Origin: Bacteroidota bacterium
Lineage (GTDB): Bacteria > Bacteroidota > Bacteroidia > Bacteroidales > Porphyromonadaceae
Reading direction: 5' to 3'
NCBI GenBank assembly: GCA_023388555.1
Contig: JAEWGA010000050.1
Location: 1-6,962 of the forward strand
DNA: 6,962 bases
The notes under the pieces are model-generated. The model was not told the DNA's origin and made no database searches. It saw nothing but the letters and a program-made list of their open reading frames with translations. The position numbers and the translations under genes were made by a program. How positions within the stretch are numbered: position 1 is the first letter of the stretch; the number at the start of each line of letters is the position of its first letter. Below, in pieces: positions 1 through 6,643 of the stretch.

Positions 1-6
1 CTTATC

Positions 7-471
7 ATGAATACCTACAGGAAACTACAGCCCGCTAAAATGCTGGTTATCTACTCAGCTATCATCACCGCAATCCTTGGTTACGGTGTGTATTATGCCT
101 TTACCCAAGGAAATGGTTTAATACAAACTGTTGTTATAATAGCTGCACTATTGGTTGTATTACCCATACTAAAGATGCCAACAAGCGTACAAGAGGACGA
201 TAATTGCATACGCATCAATCAAGTTGTTGGACATAAAGTGTTTCTTAAAAAAGAGTACGTCATAACCCCCATTAAAACAAAGAGTTCCTTCTCGGTACGT
301 ATGTTTGCTACATCGGTGTACTTGTATTGGGGTTACTTTTGGTCCAAATCCTTAGGCTCCTTCTATGCACTATGCGTGAATAACAGCAACCTAATAATGC
401 TCACCAACAAGGACACTGGAAATAAAATAGTTATTGACGCTCCAGCTGGAGAAGCAAGCAGGCTTGGGTAA
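7..471 (+). CDS. small two-helix membrane protein with PH-like domain
   Basis: A 154-residue protein with two hydrophobic helices (about residues 12-32 and 38-55) joined by a short polar turn, followed by a soluble domain of about 95 residues. That domain is probably cytoplasmic. It carries an aromatic WGYFW / KSLGSFY stretch and ends with a strand pattern like NKIVIDAP. This layout resembles small Bacteroidota membrane proteins with a bacterial PH-like (bPH) domain. That assignment is by resemblance of pattern only, and the function is unknown. The ATG at 7 is the first in frame, but the frame is open to the window edge (codons CTT ATC precede it), so the true start could lie upstream and no ribosome binding site can be judged. 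A strong terminator 65 bases after the stop separates it from mnmG, so it is a different transcription unit. Confidence 0.7.
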   Translation: MNTYRKLQPAKMLVIYSAIITAILGYGVYYAFTQGNGLIQTVVIIAALLVVLPILKMPTSVQEDDNCIRINQVVGHKVFLKKEYVITPIKTKSSFSVRMFATSVYLYWGYFWSKSLGSFYALCVNNSNLIMLTNKDTGNKIVIDAPAGEASRLG

Positions 472-482
472 TACTTGATGGC

Positions 483-503
483 GTAAAGCGGCAACGCCTT
501 TAC
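483..503 (+). other. small hairpin after the first gene
   Basis: GTAAAGCG (483-490) pairs with CGCCTTTAC (495-503) with one bulged C around a GCAA loop, which is a GNRA-type tetraloop on a CG closing pair. It lies between the stop of the membrane-protein gene and the main terminator. It may protect the mRNA 3' end, but there is no T run, so it is not a terminator by itself. Low-weight observation. Confidence 0.3.
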
Positions 504-536
504 CCCTATTGAAACGTAATGTAAACAAGTAAGCGT

Positions 537-580
537 GGGGCTGCATCGTAATGCACGGGTTACGATGCAGCCCCTTTTTT
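537..580 (+). terminator. strong intrinsic terminator of the first gene
   Basis: A perfect 15-bp stem, GGGGCTGCATCGTAA (537-551) with TTACGATGCAGCCCC (560-574), has an 8-base loop TGCACGGG and is followed directly by six T (575-580). This is a textbook Rho-independent terminator for + strand transcription. The upstream flank has no matching A run, so it should be weak for minus-strand transcription. Flanking arms AAGCGT (531-536) and ACGCTT (584-589) are also complementary and could lengthen the structure around the T run. Confidence 0.95.
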
Positions 581-842
581 GTCACGCTTTTGTGCAGGCT
601 GGCATAACAGCATATCCCCCCAAAAACACTCCTCCGAAACGCCCCTCTCCCTAACCACCACCAAAACGTCCCCAAGGCCCTGCTACCTAATCACCGCCTC
701 AATCACTAAACCCCAAACACTGCCCCAAGCCTCCTGCCCTAAATTTCGCCAGTAGGCCCCATACCCCAACGTTCCACGCCAGCAAAGCGGCACCAAGCAA
801 AACAAACAGCTACTAAAGCAGAGCAAAACGCACTAAAATCCG
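581..842. other. G-poor, C-rich intergenic gap, no gene seen
   Basis: About 260 bases between the terminator and the mnmG promoter region. The + strand is strikingly C-rich and G-poor; for example 661-720 has 27 C and 5 G by hand count. A minus-strand open frame of 94 codons crosses it, but that frame also runs through the terminator hairpin and is antisense to the end of the first gene, so it is not supported. No RNA gene or repeat array was recognised. Confidence 0.7.
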
Positions 843-850
843 TATATTTG
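843..850 (+). promoter_or_regulatory. Bacteroidota-type -7 box for mnmG
   Basis: TATATTTG fits the TAnnTTTG -7 element of the Bacteroidota primary sigma factor exactly. Transcription would begin near 855-859, giving a leader of about 30 bases to the ATG at 888. No TTTG -33 element is visible at the expected distance (about 819-823), so the site is plausible but incomplete. Confidence 0.5.
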
Positions 851-875
851 AACCTTGTCCTCACCATATAGTATT

Positions 876-879
876 GAGG
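876..879 (+). promoter_or_regulatory. ribosome binding site deciding the mnmG start
   Basis: GAGG lies 8 bases before the ATG at 888. An upstream TTG at 855 would add 11 residues, but it overlaps the predicted transcription start, has no binding site, and would extend past the family's usual N-terminus. Confidence 0.55.
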
Positions 880-887
880 TTTCGCGC

Positions 888-2771
888 ATGAGATATAAAT
901 ATGATGTTATTGTTGTAGGCGCTGGTCACGCTGGTTGTGAAGCCGCATCGGTCGCGGCTCGCATGGGGTCCCAAACCCTTCTCATCACTATGGACCTGGA
1001 AAAGATAGCCCAAATGAGCTGTAACCCAGCCGTTGGAGGAATTGCCAAAGGCCAGATAGTCAGGGAGATAGACGCATTAGGAGGCGGCATGGGACAGATA
1101 ACGGACCGCACCTCTATCCAGTTCAGGATGCTTAACCGAAGCAAAGGGCCTGCCATGTGGAGCCCTCGTGCCCAGTGCGACCGTATGCGCTTTAGCGAAG
1201 CCTGGAAACTACGTTTGGAGCAAACGGAGAACCTTTCTCTGTGGCAAGATGTGGTTGAAGAACTGCTTCTGCAGGGCAACCGTGTAGTTGGTGTAAAAAC
1301 ACAATTAGGACTATCGTTCTTAGCACCAGCAGTGGTACTTACCAACGGGACTTTCTTGGGCGGAAAGATGCATATAGGCCGGGTGCAGATGTCGGGAGGA
1401 CGGTTGGCGGAACCCACAACATACGGGCTTACAACCCAGCTGTGCGAGTTAGGATTCGAGAGCGACCGAATGAAAACAGGTACCCCCATGCGTTTAGATG
1501 CACGTACTATACATTTCGATTTGTGCGATGTGCAACATGGTGATACCGACGGGCGAGGGTTCTCTTTCAACCCCTCGGAGCGCAACCACCAGCTCACCCA
1601 GAGGCCTTGCCATATAACTTATACCAACCCTTCCGTTCACCAAATCCTGCACAATCACCTTAGCGAGTCGCCCCTATACAATGGTCAAATCCAGAGCATT
1701 GGCCCTCGCTACTGCCCAAGCATCGAAACCAAAATACACACCTTTGCCGACAAAGAAAAGCACCAACTCTTCCTGGAACCCGAAGGAGAATACACCACCG
1801 CATACTACGTTAACGGCTTCTCCTCTTCCCTTCCTTTCGAGGTCCAGGAACGCGCTATCCGTGAAATTCCAGCCCTACGCGATGCACACATCTTACGGCC
1901 CGGATATGCCATAGAGTACGACTTCTTCCCCCCCACCCAGCTACTCCACACTCTGGAAACGAAACGAGTAAAAGGACTCTTCTTTGCTGGCCAGATAAAC
2001 GGGACTACGGGATATGAAGAAGCTGGCGGACAGGGACTTATAGCCGGCATAAACGCTCACTTCCATGTTCATTCTCCGCAAAAAAGTTTCACTTTGGGCA
2101 GAGACGAGGCCTACATTGGCGTGCTTATTGATGATTTGGTAACGAAGGGCGTGGATGAACCATACCGCATGTTTACCAGCAGGGCCGAGTACCGCATACT
2201 GCTCCGGCAAGATAATGCCGACCAACGGCTCACCCCCAAAGCCCACCAAATAGGAGCCGCCACAACCGAACAGCTCGACAGGCTACACACAAAACTGCAT
2301 TGGACAGCGGAGATACTCAAACTCTGCCACCAAACCACCATCTCGCCCATCCAGGCAGAGGCGTTCTTACAGCAACACCAAACCTCGCCGTTAAAGCAAG
2401 GGGTAAAACTACACGATTTGGTGTTACGCCCCACCCTTCACCTCGAGAGCCTAAGCAGCATCTGCCCCGAGCTCCGAAGCCTTTACGAAGCACTACCACC
2501 AGAGCTATCGGCCGAAATTATTGAGAGTGCCGAAATTGCCATCAAGTACCAAGGATACATCAGCCGGGAACGGGACTTAGCAGAGAAGGCGAAGCGGTTG
2601 GAGCATATCCCTCTTCGGGGGCGTTTCGACTACAATAACATACAGTCGCTCTCCACCGAAGCCCGCCAAAAACTCTCCAAAATAGACCCCGAAACCATTG
2701 GACAAGCCTCCCGAATCCCAGGTATATCGCCCAGCGATATTAATATACTGTTGGTCCTTTTAGGAAGATAA
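888..2771 (+). CDS. mnmG: tRNA uridine-5-carboxymethylaminomethyl modification enzyme MnmG (GidA)
   Basis: A 627-residue FAD protein, the usual length for the family. With MnmE it installs the (carboxymethyl)aminomethyl group on wobble U34 of certain tRNAs in the cytoplasm, using methylene-tetrahydrofolate, FAD and NADH. Visible motifs in order are the N-terminal Rossmann FAD loop GAGHAG (residues 11-16), SCNPAVGG with conserved Cys45, the signature GPRYCPSIE with conserved Cys276, the second signature starting AGQINGTTGYEEAGGQG at 367, the conserved VDEPYRMFTSRAEYR block from 422, and the C-terminal helical domain ending GISPSDINILLVLLGR, which in the family contacts MnmE/tRNA. The ATG at 888 is chosen because the Rossmann strand follows at the normal distance and GAGG precedes it. 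It is the first gene of the probable operon. The + strand is G-rich or balanced in its first half and C-rich in its second half. Confidence 0.97.
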   Translation: MRYKYDVIVVGAGHAGCEAASVAARMGSQTLLITMDLEKIAQMSCNPAVGGIAKGQIVREIDALGGGMGQITDRTSIQFRMLNRSKGPAMWSPRAQCDRMRFSEAWKLRLEQTENLSLWQDVVEELLLQGNRVVGVKTQLGLSFLAPAVVLTNGTFLGGKMHIGRVQMSGGRLAEPTTYGLTTQLCELGFESDRMKTGTPMRLDARTIHFDLCDVQHGDTDGRGFSFNPSERNHQLTQRPCHITYTNPSVHQILHNHLSESPLYNGQIQSIGPRYCPSIETKIHTFADKEKHQLFLEPEGEYTTAYYVNGFSSSLPFEVQERAIREIPALRDAHILRPGYAIEYDFFPPTQLLHTLETKRVKGLFFAGQINGTTGYEEAGGQGLIAGINAHFHVHSPQKSFTLGRDEAYIGVLIDDLVTKGVDEPYRMFTSRAEYRILLRQDNADQRLTPKAHQIGAATTEQLDRLHTKLHWTAEILKLCHQTTISPIQAEAFLQQHQTSPLKQGVKLHDLVLRPTLHLESLSSICPELRSLYEALPPELSAEIIESAEIAIKYQGYISRERDLAEKAKRLEHIPLRGRFDYNNIQSLSTEARQKLSKIDPETIGQASRIPGISPSDINILLVLLGR

Positions 2772-2780
2772 AACAGTCAA

Positions 2781-2796
2781 TGTTTCACGTGGAACA
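2781..2796. promoter_or_regulatory. parS: parS centromere-like site 1 (perfect match)
   Basis: TGTTTCACGTGGAACA is the exact reverse complement of the Bacillus subtilis parS consensus TGTTCCACGTGAAACA, with the CACGTG core at 2786-2791. ParB (Spo0J) binds such sites near the chromosome origin and spreads over neighbouring DNA. Here the site fills the 28-base mnmG-uvrC gap and ends 3 bases before the uvrC ATG, so its GGAA may also be the uvrC ribosome binding site. No parA or parB gene is in the window. Confidence 0.85.
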
Positions 2797-2799
2797 ACC

Positions 2800-4617
2800 A
2801 TGGTTATACTTCGGAAAGAGATCAAAGAAAGCCTGAGCCTTGTGCCCCATAAGCCCGGGTGTTACAAATACCGGGACGAAGAAGGGCGCGTTATTTACGT
2901 TGGGAAGGCCAAAGACCTTAATAAAAGACTATCGTCGTACTTCCAAAAGACACCAGATGACCCCAAAACAAGGGCCCTACTCCGCCACTTCTCAAGTATC
3001 GAGTACATGGTTGTGGAAACAGAACACGACGCCCTGCTGCTGGAATACAATCAAATACGCGAGTTTCAGCCCAAATACAACATACTCCTTAAAGAGGGAA
3101 ACGCCTACCCCTCCATTTGCATTAAAAACGAACCTTTCCCCAGAGTATTCTCTACCCACAAACCCCAGCCCGACGGCTCTACCTACTACGGCCCCTACCC
3201 CCAAGTGGCTATGGCGCATACCTTTGTCCGACTATTCCGCAACCTCTACAATCTGCGCACTTGCAACCTGCCACTTACGCCCGAAAAAATAAAGCAAAAC
3301 AAGTTCCGCGTTTGCTTACAGTACCATATACACCGTTGCGATGCCCCATGCGTTGGGAAAATATCCGAAGAACAGTACCTTAACTACATTCGCGACATCA
3401 AAGAAATACTCAACGGCAACGTAAAGGAACTGATGCAACGCATCCGAACACAAATGCAGCAACACGCCCAGGAACTCCAGTTCGAGCAGGCACAACAATG
3501 CAAGGAGGTTTTGCAGAAACTGGAGAATTTCCAAGGCAAATCCACTATCACCTCTACATCCCTACAGCACGCCCTGGTAATAACATGCGTTTCGGACACA
3601 GAGGCTTTCTACGTAAACTACCTGGAGATACATCACGGCAACATCGTTTCCGGACAAACATTGGAGTACAAAAAAGGTGCCGAGCAAGAGGAGGATGACA
3701 CCCTCGCCTCAATCATTATCAACATTACCAAAACCACCCGTAAACAGGTAAGTGAAATACTCTTGCAAAAAGCACCCCAGTTTGCACTACCACCGCAATA
3801 CAAGGTTAGTGTTCCACAACGAGGCGATAAACACAAACTCGTGGAGCTTTCCCTTGCCAACGCTGCACAATACATGCAGGATAAGCAACGACAAAGGGAA
3901 AAGCTCAACCCCGCCCAGGAAAACATGCGCCTCCTAAAGGCCCTGCAATCGGCCATAGGCTTACCCACCCTTCCTGCCCATATAGAATGTTTCGATAACT
4001 CCAACATTAGCGGTGCTTCACCAGTGGCAGCATGCGTCGTATTCAAAAATGCACGCCCCAGCAAAGAGGATTACCGACACTTCCACATACAAAGCGTTAC
4101 CGGCCCCAACGACTATGCCAGCATGCGCGAAGTGGTGACCCGAAGGTACACCTCCCTTCTAAGTAAAAACAAACCACTGCCCAACCTTATTTTGGCCGAC
4201 GGAGGAAAAGGGCAAATGAGCGCCATTAACGACGCCCTCCAAAGTATTGGTATTACCATCCCGGTAGTAGGACTCTCCAAGGACGAAAGGCACCGTACCG
4301 CCAACGTTCTTTACGGTAACCCACCCGAGGTAATAGGCATCATGAGTAACCACCCCGCCTTTAAGCTATTGGAACAAATTCAGCGAGAGGTACACCGTTT
4401 TGCCATCACCTTCCACCGCAAAGTACACAGCAAAACCTTAACACATTCCCAGCTGAACGAAATCCCCGGCATAGGCCCTGCTACACAAAAAAAACTGCTC
4501 AATCACTTCAAATCCTTCAAACGCATACAGGGGGCATCGCAGCAGGAACTTGCCGAAGTGGTAGGTAACGCCAAAGCCACCCTACTCCACCAACACTTCA
4601 ACCCCACCCAATCATGA
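2800..4617 (+). CDS. uvrC: excinuclease ABC subunit C (UvrC)
   Basis: The 605-residue dual-incision nuclease of nucleotide excision repair, which cuts 3' and 5' of lesions loaded by UvrA and UvrB. Domains in order: GIY-YIG nuclease (about 16-100) with PGCYKY, VIYVGKAKDL, Arg43 and Glu82 in LLLEYN; a four-cysteine cluster (155, 172, 180, 184; CLQYHIHRCDAPCVG) matching the reported Fe-S ligands; a UVR domain (about 205-240, ELQFEQAQQCKEVLQ) for UvrB contact; the RNase H-like 5' nuclease with Asp399 in FDNSN, NDYASM and ADGGKGQ; and a helix-hairpin-helix DNA-binding tail from about 552 (LNEIPGIGPATQKKLL). One oddity is that KEGNAYP (98-104) replaces the common DDKSYP/DDKTYP loop. A parS site lies over its start region. 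Its stop overlaps the dtd start by 4 bases (ATGA), which suggests translational coupling. Confidence 0.97.
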   Translation: MVILRKEIKESLSLVPHKPGCYKYRDEEGRVIYVGKAKDLNKRLSSYFQKTPDDPKTRALLRHFSSIEYMVVETEHDALLLEYNQIREFQPKYNILLKEGNAYPSICIKNEPFPRVFSTHKPQPDGSTYYGPYPQVAMAHTFVRLFRNLYNLRTCNLPLTPEKIKQNKFRVCLQYHIHRCDAPCVGKISEEQYLNYIRDIKEILNGNVKELMQRIRTQMQQHAQELQFEQAQQCKEVLQKLENFQGKSTITSTSLQHALVITCVSDTEAFYVNYLEIHHGNIVSGQTLEYKKGAEQEEDDTLASIIINITKTTRKQVSEILLQKAPQFALPPQYKVSVPQRGDKHKLVELSLANAAQYMQDKQRQREKLNPAQENMRLLKALQSAIGLPTLPAHIECFDNSNISGASPVAACVVFKNARPSKEDYRHFHIQSVTGPNDYASMREVVTRRYTSLLSKNKPLPNLILADGGKGQMSAINDALQSIGITIPVVGLSKDERHRTANVLYGNPPEVIGIMSNHPAFKLLEQIQREVHRFAITFHRKVHSKTLTHSQLNEIPGIGPATQKKLLNHFKSFKRIQGASQQELAEVVGNAKATLLHQHFNPTQS

Positions 4618-5063
4618 AAGCCGTTATACAACGCGTACGCCATGCTACACTATCCATTGGAGGCAAACAACACGCCCAAATAGGGGCAGGTTTGCTGGTA
4701 TTCCTGGGGATAGGCTACAACGACACCACCGAGGACATCCAGTACCTCGTAAAAAAAATAACACAGCTACGCATCTTCAACGATGAAGCGGGAACCATGA
4801 ACCTGAACCTCCAAACCATTCAGGGTGAGCTCCTGCTGGTATCACAATTCACCCTTTGGGCCGACACCCGAAAAGGAAACCGCCCCTCCTACATACGCGC
4901 CGCAGCCCCCAACCTGTCGTTACCACTCTACAACAAGGCCGTAGAAGCCTTCCAACAACAGCTTGGCAATAAACTACAAAGCGGCGTGTTTGGTGCAGAT
5001 ATGCAGATTGAACTCCTTAACGACGGGCCAGTCACAATTATTATCGACTCTCAGGAACGATAA
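4614..5063 (+). CDS. dtd: D-aminoacyl-tRNA deacylase (DTD)
   Basis: A 149-residue protein of normal length for the bacterial DTD family. It acts in the cytoplasm as a homodimer that hydrolyses D-aminoacyl-tRNA (classically D-Tyr-tRNA), and in the family also mischarged Gly-tRNA(Ala), preventing misincorporation. The family motifs are intact: MKAVIQRV at the N-terminus, the SQFT motif at residues 77-80 (VSQFTLWAD), and the Gly-cisPro motif NDGPVT at 136-141, which gives chirality control. The ATG at 4614 overlaps the uvrC TGA, so the two are probably coupled in translation. It is followed by a 43-base gap holding the second parS-like site. Confidence 0.97.
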   Translation: MKAVIQRVRHATLSIGGKQHAQIGAGLLVFLGIGYNDTTEDIQYLVKKITQLRIFNDEAGTMNLNLQTIQGELLLVSQFTLWADTRKGNRPSYIRAAAPNLSLPLYNKAVEAFQQQLGNKLQSGVFGADMQIELLNDGPVTIIIDSQER

Positions 5064-5078
5064 ACCAACCTAAAAACG

Positions 5079-5086
5079 TATTTTTG
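5079..5086 (+). promoter_or_regulatory. possible internal -7 box before the MazG-like gene
   Basis: TATTTTTG fits the TAnnTTTG Bacteroidota -7 pattern and would start transcription near 5091-5095, inside the parS-like site. There is no TTTG about 20 bases upstream, and an eight-base AT-rich pattern can occur by chance, so this is a weak call. Confidence 0.3.
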
Positions 5087-5100
5087 TTTCACGTGAAAAG
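5085..5100. promoter_or_regulatory. parS: parS-like site 2 (14 of 16 bases)
   Basis: TGTTTCACGTGAAAAG matches the symmetric parS form TGTTTCACGTGAAACA except for the last two bases. It keeps a perfect 12-bp palindrome TTTCACGTGAAA (5087-5098). It lies in the dtd-MazG gap, 6 bases before the ATG at 5107 and about 2.3 kb from site 1. CACGTG occurs only at these two places in the window, both in intergenic gaps. Confidence 0.75.
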
Positions 5101-5106
5101 TAAAAC

Positions 5107-5442
5107 ATGACAATAGAAACATTACAAAAAAACGTGGACGCCTGGATAAAAGAGTATGGCGTACGCTACTTCCACCCCCTCACCAACATGGCTATACTTA
5201 CCGAAGAGGTGGGAGAACTTGCCCGAATACTCTCGCGTAAGTACGGAGAACAGTCCGCCAAAGAAACCGAAGATTTATCCAACGAAAAACTTGCCGACGA
5301 ACTTACCGATGTTCTTTGGGTGCTAACCTGCATTGCCAACCAAACAGGATGCAACCTTACCGAGGCTTTCCAACGTAATATGAAAAAGAAAAGTGAGCGC
5401 GACGCTCAACGACACCTACAAAACCCAAAACTAAAACAGTAA
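5107..5442 (+). CDS. MazG-like nucleotide pyrophosphohydrolase
   Basis: A 111-residue, all-helical single-domain member of the MazG superfamily. The divalent-metal-binding carboxylates are present: EEVGE (Glu33, Glu34, Glu37) in the first helix and DELTD (Glu65, Asp68) in the third, the EExxE...ExxD pattern. Family members cleave nucleoside triphosphates to monophosphate and pyrophosphate, often to remove abnormal nucleotides; the substrate here cannot be read from sequence. NMAILTEEVGELARI and the tail RHLQNPKLK resemble the short protein found downstream of dtd in Bacteroides-type genomes (from memory). The start has no clear Shine-Dalgarno sequence; the parS-like site lies immediately upstream. 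It sits 25 bases before deoC and is likely co-transcribed with it. Confidence 0.9.
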   Translation: MTIETLQKNVDAWIKEYGVRYFHPLTNMAILTEEVGELARILSRKYGEQSAKETEDLSNEKLADELTDVLWVLTCIANQTGCNLTEAFQRNMKKKSERDAQRHLQNPKLKQ

Positions 5443-5467
5443 TTTCAACCTATTATTCCATAGAATT

Positions 5468-6331
5468 ATGAGTAGCAATTTCGAAAAAGTATTCGAGGGA
5501 TACCAACCCATTGGTTCCCTCTCCGATATCCAAAGTAAAATCAGCGACATCCTTAATGCCCACTACGAAAAAGCAAATAACAAGGACAACATCCGGTTAT
5601 TACACAGCTTCGTGGACCTAACATCGCTAAACTCTACCGACTCCGAGGACAGCATCTATAACTTCGTAAAACAGGTTAACAACCTGGACGAAACAGACCC
5701 CACCATTCCACCCGTAGCGGCAATTTGTGTATACCCCAACTTTGTACGCACTGTAAAAGAAAACCTCACAACCGAAGGTGTATCCATCGCCTGCGTTGCA
5801 GGCGGATTCCCCTCATCCCAAACATTCCCAGAAGTAAAAATGACCGAAGCTGGGCTTGCCTTAGAAGATGGTGCCAATGAAGTTGATATAGTACTTCTTT
5901 TAGGCGAATTCCTAAGCGGAAACTACCAAGAGGTAATAGACGACATCAAGGAAATACGAGACCTCTGCAAAAAAGAAAAACTAAAGGTAATACTCGAAAC
6001 TGGCGCTTTGCAAACCCCACAAAACATACAAAGGGCCTCCATCTTATCCCTCTATGCAGGAGCCGACTTTATAAAAACAAGTACTGGCAAAGAATACCCC
6101 GGCGCCTCACTCGAAGCAGCCTACATCATGTGCCAAGTGCTTAAAACCTACGAGCAACTATCCGGAGAAAAAAGAGGACTCAAAGTGTCTGGCGGAATCC
6201 GAACGGCAGAAGATGCCCTTAAATACTTCTGCATTGTTAAACATGTACTCGGAGAGGAATATCTCACCCCCGAATACTTCCGCATTGGTGCCAGCTCCCT
6301 GGTTAACGACATCTACAAACATCTCAAATAA
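5468..6331 (+). CDS. deoC: deoxyribose-phosphate aldolase (DeoC)
   Basis: A 287-residue class I aldolase that reversibly splits 2-deoxyribose 5-phosphate into glyceraldehyde 3-phosphate and acetaldehyde in cytoplasmic deoxynucleoside catabolism. A TIM-barrel fold is expected. Key residues are visible: Asp140 in NEVDIV, the Schiff-base Lys203 in FIKTSTGK, and the proton-relay Lys239 in KVSGGIRT. It is longer than the roughly 220-250 residue classic form, with an N-terminal extension of about 45 residues before FVDLTSL and extra loop sequence, as in the longer DeoC type seen in Bacteroidota. The start at 5468 has only an AT-rich leader. It is the last gene of the operon, with a terminator starting 22 bases after the stop. 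Confidence 0.95.
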   Translation: MSSNFEKVFEGYQPIGSLSDIQSKISDILNAHYEKANNKDNIRLLHSFVDLTSLNSTDSEDSIYNFVKQVNNLDETDPTIPPVAAICVYPNFVRTVKENLTTEGVSIACVAGGFPSSQTFPEVKMTEAGLALEDGANEVDIVLLLGEFLSGNYQEVIDDIKEIRDLCKKEKLKVILETGALQTPQNIQRASILSLYAGADFIKTSTGKEYPGASLEAAYIMCQVLKTYEQLSGEKRGLKVSGGIRTAEDALKYFCIVKHVLGEEYLTPEYFRIGASSLVNDIYKHLK

Positions 6332-6353
6332 GCCCGCTATAAATTCCCTCCCA

Positions 6354-6390
6354 AGCCACGTTACCTCAACGCAGGTAGCGTGGCTTTTTT
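6354..6390 (+). terminator. intrinsic terminator of the mnmG-deoC operon
   Basis: AGCCACGTTACCT (6354-6366) pairs with AGGTAGCGTGGCT (6373-6385) in a 13-bp stem with one T-G wobble, a CAACGC loop, and a run of six T (6385-6390). It lies just after the deoC stop and ends the unit. Confidence 0.93.
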
Positions 6391-6605
6391 ACAAAACTTC
6401 ACAACAAACAGGGCGAGCCTTTAAGCAGTATTTAACATTCATAAAGAATCGATCTACAAAACGCCCCTCATAAACACGTCTAAAACCAACGAAAACATCC
6501 AACCCGACACACACTTCCACCAAAGAATAAAAATCGCCACAAACAAACGCTAAGCAACAATACGAGGCCCTCCTCTAAACACCTCACAAAAACCCTCCTC
6601 CCCTA
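6391..6605. other. G-poor intergenic stretch, no gene seen
   Basis: This + strand segment is rich in A and C and very poor in G, like the gap before mnmG. The two gaps share the 11-mer AAACGCCCCTC, which is likely a product of the composition. Short open frames exist on both strands, but none has a credible start or recognisable protein. Confidence 0.6.
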
Positions 6606-6609
6606 CCCT

Positions 6610-6640
6610 TTTGCACTCACCCCAACGCCCCCTATATTTT
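6610..6640 (+). promoter_or_regulatory. candidate Bacteroidota promoter (TTTG, 19 bases, TATATTTT)
   Basis: TTTG at 6610-6613 is followed after 19 bases by TATATTTT at 6633-6640, which matches TAnnTTTG except for the last base. The spacing suits the -33/-7 promoter of this phylum. Transcription would start near 6644-6648, where the base composition of the + strand changes. Unproven; it is the only site seen with both elements. Confidence 0.4.
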
Positions 6641-6643
6641 AGT

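Noticed and set aside
391..675. Minus-strand open frame across the first terminator
   Set aside because: It runs through a perfect terminator stem and the end of a coding gene and has low-complexity translation.
855..887. Upstream TTG start for mnmG adding 11 residues
   Set aside because: ATG at 888 has GAGG at proper spacing and gives the normal family N-terminus; the TTG lies at the predicted transcription start.
926..1597. Long minus-strand open frame (223 codons) inside mnmG
   Set aside because: It is antisense to the strongly conserved FAD domain; its open frame follows from mnmG codon choice.
2086..2096. parS half-site GTTTCACTTTG inside mnmG
   Set aside because: It lacks the CACGTG core and the second half of the palindrome.
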